A stretch of DNA of 56,141 nt. Origin: Flavobacteriia bacterium (lineage in GTDB: Bacteria > Bacteroidota > Bacteroidia > Flavobacteriales > Schleiferiaceae). The stretch is from positions 1 to 56,141 of the forward strand of contig JABXHW010000043.1 in the NCBI GenBank assembly GCA_013373425.1, given 5' to 3'. The notes beneath the pieces were generated by a model, which was given only the letters and a program-made list of their open reading frames with translations, did no database searches and was not told the DNA's origin. Below, piece by piece: positions 8,607-15,981 of this stretch; position 1 is the stretch's first letter; each line of letters begins with the position of its first letter. Both the position numbers and the translations under genes were made by a program.

Positions 8607-10772
8607 TTAGTCCTTCGAACTATCAACATTCTCTTGTGAGGAAGTTGAAGATTCTTCAGATTGATTTTCAGTGCTCTCCGTTCTAACTTCTGGCATTTCC
8701 GACTTTGATTCATCGGTCTCGCCTTCATTTGTCAGTCCTTCAGCGTCCTTTTTAGCTTGTTCAATTCGACTAGCACGGTCGAGCCATGGACGCTTACCAA
8801 AGATTTTCTCCAAGTTCTCTTTGAAGATCACTTCTTTCTCAAGCAAGGTCTCAGCTAGTTCTGTTAGCTTGTCTTTGTTTTCGCGGAGAAGCTCAACGGC
8901 TCTTTCGTACTGCTCCTCGATGATGGCTTTAATTTCCTCATCGATTTTCTGTGCCGTTTGCTCACTATATGGCTTGTCGAACGTGAACTCGTTCTGTCCG
9001 GTACTGTCGTAATACGTCACATTACCGATACGCTTGTTCAAACCATATACGGTAACCATTGCACGCGCTTGCTTGGTCACTTTCTCCAAGTCGCTCAACG
9101 CACCTGTACTGATTTTACCGAAGATGACTTCTTCTGCGGCACGACCGCCTAGTGTGGCTGCCATCTCATCTTGCATCTGCTCAGTGGTTGTAATCTGACG
9201 CTCTTCTGGCAAGTACCATGCAGCACCAAGGCTACGACCGCGAGGTACGATAGTCACTTTTACAAGAGGAGAAGCGTGTTCCAATAGCCAGCTAACAGTA
9301 GCGTGACCAGCTTCGTGGAAAGCGATTACTTCTTTCTCTTCTGAAGTAATAATTTTCGACTTTTTCTCGAGGCCTCCAACAATTCTATCGATGGCGTCGA
9401 GGAAGTCTTGCTTCTCAATTTCCTTTTTGTTTTTACGAGCAGCTACGAGTGCAGCTTCGTTACAAACATTGGCGATATCTGCACCAGAGAAGCCTGGCGT
9501 CTGACGTGCCATCAAATCGGTATCGAGTTCTTTGGAAACCTTCAAGTTCTTCATATGAACTTTGAAAATCTCTCTACGCTCGTTCAATTCTGGTAGGTCG
9601 ACATAAATAAGGCGATCAAAACGACCTGCACGCATGAGGGCACGGTCGAGGATATCAGCACGGTTAGTGGCGCCCATCACGATAACGTGTTCGTTAGTAC
9701 CGAAGCCGTCCATTTCTGTGAGGAGCTGGTTCAAGGTGTTTTCTCTTTCGTCATTTCCTCCAGAGAAGTTGCTCTTGCCACGCGCTCTACCGATGGCATC
9801 AATCTCGTCAATAAAGATGATACATGGTGATTTTTCCTTGGCTTGGCGGAATAGGTCACGCACACGAGAGGCGCCAACACCTACAAACATCTCTACAAAG
9901 TCAGAACCACTCAAGCTGAAGAATGGCACCTTCGCTTCGCCTGCAACAGCTTTAGCTAGAAGGGTTTTACCTGTACCCGGAGGGCCTGAAAGCAATACGC
10001 CTCTTGGAATTTTACCGCCTAGGTTGCTGTACTTCTGAGGGTTCTTAAGGAAATCGACAATTTCGAGAACTTCTTCCTTGGCGCCTTCCATACCCGCCAC
10101 ATTCTCAAAGGTAACTTTCACCTTGGTGTCTTTATCGTACACCTGGGCGCGCGACTTACCAATGTTGAAGATTTGAGAGCCTGGTCCGGAGCCACCACCG
10201 CTCATTCTGCGGAAGAGGAATACCCAGATAAATACGAGGATGATTATTGGGAGAAGTATTGAAAGAATCGTGTCCCAGTTGTTTTCTACTTTGCGGTAAT
10301 CGCGGTAGAGTGGACCATACTCTTCTTTTACTTCTGGATTGTTTTCGTAGAACTCGGCGAGCTGAGCTTCGAAGAATTCAGCCGGCATTTCGAACTCATA
10401 ATGAGGGCCGGGGTTGAGCTCGTCGTTAAGTCCGCTAGTTGCGATATCCTTGAAGGCAGTATCAGTTCGAAGTGCGGATTCGTTGATGTAAACCAGAATG
10501 TCGTTTTGGTTGATGATCTCAACGCGCTTTACTTTGTTTTCCTTCACCCAAGAGAGGACTTCTGACAATTTGGTCTTTTCCGTGTTGGTGGCGTAGTTAC
10601 CCATCACTTGGAGCACGATGAGTAGCAGAAGCACTACACCGTAAATCCAGTAAGGGTTAAAGCGACCTTTCGAATTGTTCTTTTTGCCTGAACCTTTTTT
10701 ATTGTCTTGGTTCTTTTTGGAGAACTGTTCCTTCAGTTTCTCCATTTGACGTTTATCGTCTTCTTGACTCAT
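8607..10772 (-). CDS. ftsH: ATP-dependent zinc metalloprotease FtsH
   Basis: Membrane-anchored AAA+ protease for membrane and soluble substrates. N-terminal basic, Lys-rich tail, a first membrane segment (about 41-57), an extracytoplasmic loop, a second membrane segment (about 165-183, just before FRRMSGGG), then AAA+ with Walker A GPPGTGKT (about 260-267), Walker B IIFIDEIDAIG, SRH region, and the zinc site HEAGH (about 485-489). The acidic Ser/Glu-rich C-terminal tail (last about 45 residues) is typical of Bacteroidota FtsH. Start 10772 is chosen because it abuts the rsfS stop by 1 bp; the longer reading frame to 10811 would overlap rsfS. Transcribed with rsfS. Confidence 0.96.
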   Translation of the reverse strand: MSQEDDKRQMEKLKEQFSKKNQDNKKGSGKKNNSKGRFNPYWIYGVVLLLLIVLQVMGNYATNTEKTKLSEVLSWVKENKVKRVEIINQNDILVYINESALRTDTAFKDIATSGLNDELNPGPHYEFEMPAEFFEAQLAEFYENNPEVKEEYGPLYRDYRKVENNWDTILSILLPIIILVFIWVFLFRRMSGGGSGPGSQIFNIGKSRAQVYDKDTKVKVTFENVAGMEGAKEEVLEIVDFLKNPQKYSNLGGKIPRGVLLSGPPGTGKTLLAKAVAGEAKVPFFSLSGSDFVEMFVGVGASRVRDLFRQAKEKSPCIIFIDEIDAIGRARGKSNFSGGNDERENTLNQLLTEMDGFGTNEHVIVMGATNRADILDRALMRAGRFDRLIYVDLPELNERREIFKVHMKNLKVSKELDTDLMARQTPGFSGADIANVCNEAALVAARKNKKEIEKQDFLDAIDRIVGGLEKKSKIITSEEKEVIAFHEAGHATVSWLLEHASPLVKVTIVPRGRSLGAAWYLPEERQITTTEQMQDEMAATLGGRAAEEVIFGKISTGALSDLEKVTKQARAMVTVYGLNKRIGNVTYYDSTGQNEFTFDKPYSEQTAQKIDEEIKAIIEEQYERAVELLRENKDKLTELAETLLEKEVIFKENLEKIFGKRPWLDRASRIEQAKKDAEGLTNEGETDESKSEMPEVRTESTENQSEESSTSSQENVDSSKD

Positions 10773-10773
10773 T

Positions 10774-11142
10774 TCAATATTTTGTTTCAATGTGGCGCAC
10801 TTCTGCGTCACCCCATAAACTTTCTAAATCGTAGAACTCACGCTGTTCTTTTTGGAAGACGTGCACTACGGCATTGACATAATCCATCAGCACCCATTCA
10901 GAGCGGTCGGCTCCTTCAACGTGCCATGGCTTATCGCCTAATTCTTCACGAACTCTTTTCTCGACAGCTTCCGAAATGGATTTCACTTGTGTGGATGAGT
11001 TTCCACTGGCGATAACAAAATAATCGCATACGGAGTTTTCGAGATCGGTAAGGTCTAATACCGTGATCTCTTCTCCCTTATTATCAGTGATGCCTTCGAT
11101 GATTTGTTCGATCAGCGCTGGATACTCGTGCTGGTCTTGCAT
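10774..11142 (-). CDS. rsfS: Ribosomal silencing factor RsfS (Iojap/YbeB)
   Basis: Binds ribosomal protein L14 and blocks subunit joining when nutrients are low. Conserved family pieces are seen: DLENSVCDYFVIASGNSSTQ, KPWHVEGADRSEWVLMDY and VVHVFQKEQREFYDLESLWGDA. 122 aa is normal. Start 11142 (MQDQHEYP) is favoured over 11160 because a well-spaced promoter (TTTG-N16-TAATTTTG) ends at 11162, so transcription would begin around 11155. First gene of an rsfS-ftsH operon and divergent from birA with an 80-bp shared upstream region. Confidence 0.93.
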   Translation of the reverse strand: MQDQHEYPALIEQIIEGITDNKGEEITVLDLTDLENSVCDYFVIASGNSSTQVKSISEAVEKRVREELGDKPWHVEGADRSEWVLMDYVNAVVHVFQKEQREFYDLESLWGDAEVRHIETKY

Positions 11143-11161
11143 GCAGGTGAATTTTCTCAAT

Positions 11162-11189
11162 CAAAATTAATGTTTTTAACCTTGTCAAA
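11162..11189 (-). promoter_or_regulatory. Promoter of rsfS-ftsH
   Basis: On the minus strand, TTTG (11189-11186), 16 bp, then TAATTTTG (11169-11162), a full match to the Bacteroidota -33 TTG / -7 TAnnTTTG pattern. The same 16-bp spacing recurs at 47323-47349. It sits within the short region shared with the divergent birA promoter. Confidence 0.6.
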
Positions 11190-11209
11190 CAGAGTGCCAC
11201 GGCGACGAT

Positions 11210-11217
11210 TATCTTTG
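11210..11217 (+). promoter_or_regulatory. Candidate -7 box of birA, 5 bp before ATG
   Basis: TATCTTTG matches TAnnTTTG exactly, with only GCCTA between it and the ATG at 11223. Transcription would then start at or next to the start codon, giving a leaderless mRNA. The nearest TTG (11182-11184) is 25 bp upstream, a little far. Confidence 0.5.
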
Positions 11218-11222
11218 GCCTA

Positions 11223-11975
11223 ATGAACAAGCCTCAGATTCAATATTTGCATTTCAGTGTCGTGGAATCCACTAATGCTCTAGCATCTAGCTATTTAGAT
11301 GAAGATTTAAATATGGATTGGCTAGTAATTTCAACTGACAGCCAGAGTAAAGGGCGCGGGCAAATGGGGACAACATGGCAGGATGTACCTCGACAAAACG
11401 TATTGATGTCAGTTGTCTCGCCAAAAATCTCCTGGCCGATTAGTCGAGTGTTTGAGTTGAACATTGCAGTGAGTCTGGCGATTCACAAAGTGTTAAGTCC
11501 ATTTGTAAACATTGAGCTTAAATGGCCGAATGATCTTCTCGTTCGTCGAAAAAAGCTAGGCGGAATATTGATTGAGCCGAGTGTCCGTGGAAGCTTTGTC
11601 CACCGTATGATTATTGGCGTGGGCATCAATGTGCTCCAAAAGGAATGGTCGCAAGGTGTGGAGGCCACTTCTCTTTCGCTAGAGGCTTTAGTGGAGCCTG
11701 AGATTCCTGAATTGCGCCGCCGTTTAGCGGAGAAAATCAGTGTGGAGTTGGAACGAATTATTCGAACCGGTCAGGTTGATAAGGAGGAGTATCTCTCTCT
11801 ATGCGTGGGATATCAAGCGTGGGGAGAGTATCTAGAAGGCGAAAAGAGCTTCAAGGCCAAGTTCATCGACATCGATGGAAATGGCCGTCAAATATTAGAG
11901 CTCGAAGATGGATCTCGACAAGCTTTTGATTTGAAAGAAGTGAGGATGAATTTGAATCAGAGCTTCTCTAGCTGA
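11223..11975 (+). CDS. birA: Biotin--[acetyl-CoA-carboxylase] ligase
   Basis: Activates biotin with ATP and attaches it to the carrier lysine of biotin-dependent carboxylases. The catalytic domain shows SKGRGQMGTTWQD (biotinyl-AMP loop), KWPNDLLVRRKKLGGILIE and IIGVGINV. There is no N-terminal winged-helix domain, so unlike E. coli BirA it should not repress transcription. 250 aa fits the monofunctional class. Its last 19 bp overlap the end of the convergent SRPBCC gene. The upstream -7 box suggests a leaderless transcript. Linkage to rsfS, ftsH and pyrE is a conserved flavobacterial neighbourhood. Confidence 0.94.
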   Translation: MNKPQIQYLHFSVVESTNALASSYLDEDLNMDWLVISTDSQSKGRGQMGTTWQDVPRQNVLMSVVSPKISWPISRVFELNIAVSLAIHKVLSPFVNIELKWPNDLLVRRKKLGGILIEPSVRGSFVHRMIIGVGINVLQKEWSQGVEATSLSLEALVEPEIPELRRRLAEKISVELERIIRTGQVDKEEYLSLCVGYQAWGEYLEGEKSFKAKFIDIDGNGRQILELEDGSRQAFDLKEVRMNLNQSFSS

Positions 11976-12349
11976 TCGCTCAATTTACCCAAGAAGTTGG
12001 TTAGAGGCTTACTCACCATCATTTTCAACATCGGGTTAAAATCACCTTCAAACTTGAGCCTAGCGTTGGTGCTATCTCCATTGTCTGAAAGCGTTCCGAT
12101 GAGTTGAAACGTGAGCTTATCGCTAGCCGATTTAAGCGTGATACTTTCTGGTGCATTCAGTTCGGCCACCTTCATCTTTACTGCAGGAATTCCCTTCAAC
12201 TCAAATAGGAACCAATCTTCTCCCGCCTCAAATCGATTCACGTCTTCTGGCATGATGTCTTTGAAGTTCGCCGGTACGCTCAAGTGATCGTACACCGCCT
12301 GGCGAGGTTTGTTGATGGTTACTTCTCTGCCTTCTATATGCGTGTTCAT
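11957..12349 (-). CDS. SRPBCC-fold (START-like) protein
   Basis: 130-aa protein with the helix-grip pattern of the SRPBCC superfamily: an N-terminal strand EGREVTINKPRQAVYDHLSVPANF, repeated beta-strands (WFLFELKGIPAVKMKVAEL, ESITLKSASDKLTFQLIG) and a long C-terminal helix ending LTNFLGKLSDQLEKL that would cover a hydrophobic pocket. Ligand unknown. It lies 10 bp downstream of pyrE on the same strand and overlaps the 3' end of convergent birA by 19 bp, without a terminator between them. Homologues next to pyrE are usual in flavobacteria, but no link to pyrimidine synthesis is shown. Confidence 0.75.
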   Translation of the reverse strand: MNTHIEGREVTINKPRQAVYDHLSVPANFKDIMPEDVNRFEAGEDWFLFELKGIPAVKMKVAELNAPESITLKSASDKLTFQLIGTLSDNGDSTNARLKFEGDFNPMLKMMVSKPLTNFLGKLSDQLEKL

Positions 12350-12359
12350 AACGTCTAAA

Positions 12360-13001
12360 TTATTTGCCCCACTCAGATGGGTTGAGTCTCCATTGGTTCA
12401 GCGTGCGCTCTTGCGATCTATCCACGTAACCTCCGTCCACTGCTTTGGTGATGAGGTTTTCGTAATCACTTAAAGTGACAAGCTGGCAGTTCGCTTCTTC
12501 AAACGCTTTTTCTGAGATGTCGAAACCGTAAGTGAAGATGGCGCCCATGCCTAAAACTCGAGCTCCTGCTCCACGAAGCGCTTCAACGGCTTGCAATGAA
12601 CTCATGCCTGTGGAAACCAAATCTTCAATCACTACCACATTTGCACCTTCTGGGAGATGACCTTCAATCATATTCTGTCGACCGTGTTCCTTGGCCTTGC
12701 TGCGGACATAAACAAAAGGTAGTCCGAGTTGCTCCGCCGCAAGGGCTCCTAGTGCAATCGCGCCTGTCGCCACACCCGCAATCACATCCACAGATGGATA
12801 GTGCTCTTCAATGAGCTGAGCCATAGAGCTACGGATGTAGTTGCGAATGCTCGGATAAGAAAGACTCATCCTGTTATCACAATAAATTGGACTTCTCCAA
12901 CCTGATGCCCATGTAAAAGGCTCTTCAGGTTGTAGTTTGATTGCCTTAATTTGCAGAAGAAATTCAGCGGTCTTTTCCGCTGTCTCAGTATTGAAAACCA
13001 T
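12360..13001 (-). CDS. pyrE: Orotate phosphoribosyltransferase
   Basis: Forms orotidine 5'-phosphate from orotate and PRPP in pyrimidine synthesis. PRPP-binding motif VVVIEDLVSTGMSS, the flexible loop SKAKEHGRQNMIEG, and an N-terminal WASGWRSPIYCDNR segment are all visible. The start at 13001 (MVFNTETAEK) gives the family's standard length of 213 aa; the reading frame stays open to 13079 but that would be non-homologous. The ATG is 7 bp from the ATG of the divergent NUDIX gene, and the likely -7 box (TACATTTG, 13006-13013) lies on top of the NUDIX start codon. Confidence 0.95.
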   Translation of the reverse strand: MVFNTETAEKTAEFLLQIKAIKLQPEEPFTWASGWRSPIYCDNRMSLSYPSIRNYIRSSMAQLIEEHYPSVDVIAGVATGAIALGALAAEQLGLPFVYVRSKAKEHGRQNMIEGHLPEGANVVVIEDLVSTGMSSLQAVEALRGAGARVLGMGAIFTYGFDISEKAFEEANCQLVTLSDYENLITKAVDGGYVDRSQERTLNQWRLNPSEWGK

Positions 13002-13005
13002 GGCG

Positions 13006-13013
13006 CAAATGTA
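13006..13013 (-). promoter_or_regulatory. Candidate -7 box of pyrE, overlapping the NUDIX start codon
   Basis: TACATTTG on the minus strand is an exact TAnnTTTG match, separated by CGCC from the pyrE ATG at 13001. It covers the ATG (13009-13011) of the divergent NUDIX gene. A TTG at 13028-13026 is only 12 bp upstream, shorter than usual. Confidence 0.5.
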
Positions 13014-13623
13014 CACGATTTTCATCAACGACCTCACCATATATCTCACCAAAAATCCACCTGAGAACGAACAGTTCATTGAGGTGGAGGATGATATTCA
13101 AACCTGGCTTAGGGAGTACTGGCCAAAGGTCTGGGACACAAAGGTGAACGGTCGATTATATCTTCAATCCGACAATGTGGAGGCGCTTTGGGAAGCTTTA
13201 CAGAGTATGTATACCATCATTGAAGCGGCGGGCGGTTTAGTGACGAATGAAGAGGGAGAAGTCCTATTCATTCATCGCCTCGGGAAGTGGGACTTGCCAA
13301 AGGGTAAGTTGGAAGAAGGGGAAGACATTCCAACCTGTGCGCTTCGCGAAGTCGAAGAGGAGTGTGGATTGAACGGACATGTGATTGACTCAGCATTACC
13401 AGATACCTATCATACCTACTTTTTGAAAGGCAATCCCATCTTAAAGCGAACGTATTGGTTCAATATGAGTGTGAGTGGCAGACCTGAACTCATCCCACAA
13501 ACGGAAGAGGATATTACAGAGACTGTTTGGTTAGGTAAGGATAGATGGCTTGAAGTGGATCGTAATACCTATCCGTCTATTCGTTATTTACTTGAGCTTC
13601 ACCGCATCGGGCACGAAGAGTGA
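13009..13623 (+). CDS. NUDIX hydrolase with N-terminal extension
   Basis: Hydrolyses a nucleoside-diphosphate-linked substrate, identity unknown. The Nudix box is complete from residue 102: G-x5-E-x7-REVEEECGL. About 65 residues of a separate N-terminal domain (MYTIFINDLTIYLT...) precede the Nudix fold; this architecture is typical of the flavobacterial homologue beside pyrE. Start 13009 is chosen because homologues begin with MYx-F-IND; ATG 13000 is also in frame and would share two bases with the pyrE start codon. Its 3' end overlaps convergent coaD by 36 bp. No clear promoter is visible, so it must lie inside pyrE. Confidence 0.85.
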   Translation: MYTIFINDLTIYLTKNPPENEQFIEVEDDIQTWLREYWPKVWDTKVNGRLYLQSDNVEALWEALQSMYTIIEAAGGLVTNEEGEVLFIHRLGKWDLPKGKLEEGEDIPTCALREVEEECGLNGHVIDSALPDTYHTYFLKGNPILKRTYWFNMSVSGRPELIPQTEEDITETVWLGKDRWLEVDRNTYPSIRYLLELHRIGHEE

Positions 13624-14049
13624 GTAATCTCCATCATTGCGGAATACATCACGAACAATACTTGACGAGATGTAAGCGTATCTCGCTGATGTGAGTAAGA
13701 ATACCGTTTCCATATCCGGACTCATTTCACGGTTCGCCTGGGCGATGGCCTTTTCGAACTCAAAATCTGCCGGGTTTCTCAATCCACGGAGTAGAAAATT
13801 GGCCCCACAGGATTCAGCAAAACGAACGGTTAGACTGTCGTATGATTGAATATCAATCTTACTCTCTCCCTCAAAAGTGTCAGCAATCCACTGCATCCGC
13901 GTGTCGAGATCGAACATATAGTTCTTGTTTGCATTTTTCCCGACAGCCACAACAATCTTATCGAACAACGGTAGCGCCCTTCTCACTATGTTCTCATGTC
14001 CGCGGGTAATGGGGTCGAATGATCCAGGAAATAATGCGATTCGTGACAT
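13588..14049 (-). CDS. coaD: Phosphopantetheine adenylyltransferase
   Basis: Adds AMP to 4'-phosphopantetheine in coenzyme A synthesis. The nucleotidyltransferase signature GSFDPITRGHENIVRR (GH of the T/HxGH motif) is at residues 9-24; LLRGLRNPADFEFE and the C-terminal ISSSIVRDV (ISSTxVR type) complete the active site. 153 aa is normal. It follows ddl by 10 bp on the same strand, and its last 36 bp overlap the convergent NUDIX gene. Confidence 0.96.
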   Translation of the reverse strand: MSRIALFPGSFDPITRGHENIVRRALPLFDKIVVAVGKNANKNYMFDLDTRMQWIADTFEGESKIDIQSYDSLTVRFAESCGANFLLRGLRNPADFEFEKAIAQANREMSPDMETVFLLTSARYAYISSSIVRDVFRNDGDYSLFVPDAVKLK

Positions 14050-14059
14050 GCTGTGAGTT

Positions 14060-15037
14060 TTATGCTAGGGCTTCGTTGAGGACTAAGGTAAAGAAGTTTG
14101 TCAAGCTCATGCCTGCGTGCTCCACTTGTTGCGGAACGATACTCGCTGGTGAAAGTCCGGGAACCGTGTTCACTTCAATAAGATAAGGCATGCCTGTTTT
14201 TCCTTCGATAATATAATCAACACGCACAATTCCTTTCAAATGTAGGAGCTCATAAACTCTCTGTGTGACATGACGGATTTCGGCTTCAACTTCAGGAGCA
14301 ATGCGTGCAGGAGTAATTTCCTCAGACATGCCCTTGTACTTCGCCTCGTAATCAAAGAAAGCTTTTTTGGGAACGATTTCCGTGAGTGCAAGAATTTCCA
14401 CCTTGCCATCTTTCATAAAGGCACCGCAGCCGACTTCCGTTCCTATGACGCCTTGTTCGATGATCACTCTGTCGTCCTCAGTACGAGCGAATTTCACCGC
14501 CTCATCGATCTGATCAACACGTTCAACTCGGCTTACACCAAAGCTGCTTCCAGCTCTGCTTGGCTTGACAAAGACGGGGAATTGAAGCAATTTGGTTATC
14601 ATTTCTGAATCTGCCTGTTGTCCGGGGTGAACGTAAACAGAAGGGGCACAGCGAATCCCAAAGTCGCGCAGAACTTGATTGCACTCTCCCTTATTAAAGG
14701 TGAGCGAGGCTTCAAAGGCAGCACAGCTTGTATGAGGGATTCCCATCATGGCCAAATAGCCTTGTAAGAGTCCATCTTCTCCAGGTGTTCCGTGGATTGC
14801 GTTGAAGAGGACATCGAACTGAATGGTTTCTCCGTTCAATTGAACTGTAAAGTTGTTTTTGTCGACAGGAACGCGATTATCACTATCCACTAATACCCAT
14901 TCGTTTTTCGTCACGTGAATGGCGAATGGCTCGAACAGGCTACGATCGATGTTGTCCAGAACCGTTTGGCCGCTCAAAATGGATATTTCGAATTCGGAGG
15001 AATATCCTCCCATCAGAACTCCTACCTTCTTTTTCAT
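14060..15037 (-). CDS. ddl: D-alanine--D-alanine ligase
   Basis: Joins two D-alanines for the peptidoglycan stem peptide. N-terminal GVLMGGYSSEFEISILSG binds the first substrate region; the ATP-grasp fold shows FVKPSRAGSSFGVSRV, the metal-binding EVNTVPGLS and the SIVPQQ end. 325 aa is normal. Divergent from the PASTA gene with 119 bp between starts; the only minus-strand -7-like element there is TACTTTCG (15067-15060). coaD follows by 10 bp. Confidence 0.96.
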   Translation of the reverse strand: MKKKVGVLMGGYSSEFEISILSGQTVLDNIDRSLFEPFAIHVTKNEWVLVDSDNRVPVDKNNFTVQLNGETIQFDVLFNAIHGTPGEDGLLQGYLAMMGIPHTSCAAFEASLTFNKGECNQVLRDFGIRCAPSVYVHPGQQADSEMITKLLQFPVFVKPSRAGSSFGVSRVERVDQIDEAVKFARTEDDRVIIEQGVIGTEVGCGAFMKDGKVEILALTEIVPKKAFFDYEAKYKGMSEEITPARIAPEVEAEIRHVTQRVYELLHLKGIVRVDYIIEGKTGMPYLIEVNTVPGLSPASIVPQQVEHAGMSLTNFFTLVLNEALA

Positions 15038-15132
15038 GCGATGACACTGAGTATTTATACGAAAGTAAGTAGAGGAAAGATATCTTGGACAATTGGGAAG
15101 ATAATTCCATCCACAGCCTGCGTTGATATGTA

Positions 15133-15140
15133 TATCTTTG
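15133..15140 (+). promoter_or_regulatory. Candidate -7 box of the PASTA gene
   Basis: TATCTTTG fits TAnnTTTG and lies 16 bp before the ATG at 15157. There is no TTG at the right distance upstream. Confidence 0.4.
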
Positions 15141-15156
15141 AACCGATATTACGCTT

Positions 15157-15981
15157 ATGAAGATTATTCGCTTTCTAAAGAGCAGAACGCTCGGATTCAA
15201 TCTCATCGTGATGGGAGTTATCGCCATTGCGGGCATTTTTGTTCTTCGCATGTGGCTAGCTTCGATCACAGATCACGGAGAAGTAGTCATCGTTCCAGAC
15301 CTCACTGGTATGTCGCTCAACATGGTAGAAGAAGACTTGTCGGGTTTGTCGCTCACCTTCGAGGTGCTCGATTCATCTGAATTCAGTACGCGATATGAAC
15401 CTGGTTCTGTTGTGATGCAGTATCCAGCTGCAGGGGCCGAAGTGAAAATGAACAGAAGAATAATGCTCACTCTCAATCCTATGAATGAGAGAAAGCTGGC
15501 TCTTCCGAATATTGTGGACATTCCTAGGGTAGACGCTCAGTATCGATTAGAAAGTAGAGGATTTAAGATTGGTCAGATTCGCTATTATCCTGACATCGCC
15601 AAAGACAATGTGCTATGGGTTGAAATGAACGGGGTAAAGGTTGAGCCCGACGCTTTGTACTCGAAAGGAACAGCCTTCGACTTAGTGCTAGGAGCTGGCT
15701 TGAGTGATGAAAAGACCTATGTGCCAATACTCTATGGATTGAGTTTGGATTCAGCACAGATGAGACTGAATAGTGGAATGCTCAATGTGGGCGCCATTTT
15801 ATATGATGAAGATGTTACAGATACAGCGAATGCTGTGGTGTTCAAGCAGGTGCCGCTACCGAATCGCGACCTTGTGATTCGCATGGGAGGCGGTGTTGAT
15901 ATTTGGATGACGAACGACGGTACGAAAATACCGCAGACCACGTTTACCATGGACACCACGAGAATTGATACGCTGTACTAA
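15157..15981 (+). CDS. Membrane-anchored PASTA-domain protein
   Basis: 274 aa: short basic N-terminus, one membrane segment (about 12-34, GFNLIVMGVIAIAGIFVLRM), then three PASTA repeats in the periplasm (about 43-108, 112-182, 188-255), each beginning with a V/L-P-x-L/I motif (VPDLTGMS, LPNIVDIP, VPILYGLS). PASTA domains bind peptidoglycan or beta-lactams in Ser/Thr kinases and PBPs, but no kinase or transpeptidase domain is present here. Position divergent to ddl and overlapping the T9SS-cargo gene by 1 bp suggests a cell-wall-linked role, which is inference. The gene set ddl / PASTA / rluD is recurrent in Bacteroidota. Confidence 0.85.
   Translation: MKIIRFLKSRTLGFNLIVMGVIAIAGIFVLRMWLASITDHGEVVIVPDLTGMSLNMVEEDLSGLSLTFEVLDSSEFSTRYEPGSVVMQYPAAGAEVKMNRRIMLTLNPMNERKLALPNIVDIPRVDAQYRLESRGFKIGQIRYYPDIAKDNVLWVEMNGVKVEPDALYSKGTAFDLVLGAGLSDEKTYVPILYGLSLDSAQMRLNSGMLNVGAILYDEDVTDTANAVVFKQVPLPNRDLVIRMGGGVDIWMTNDGTKIPQTTFTMDTTRIDTLY

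Noticed and set aside
14270-14608. 112-codon plus-strand frame within ddl
   Set aside because: Antisense of a firmly identified gene; no independent support.
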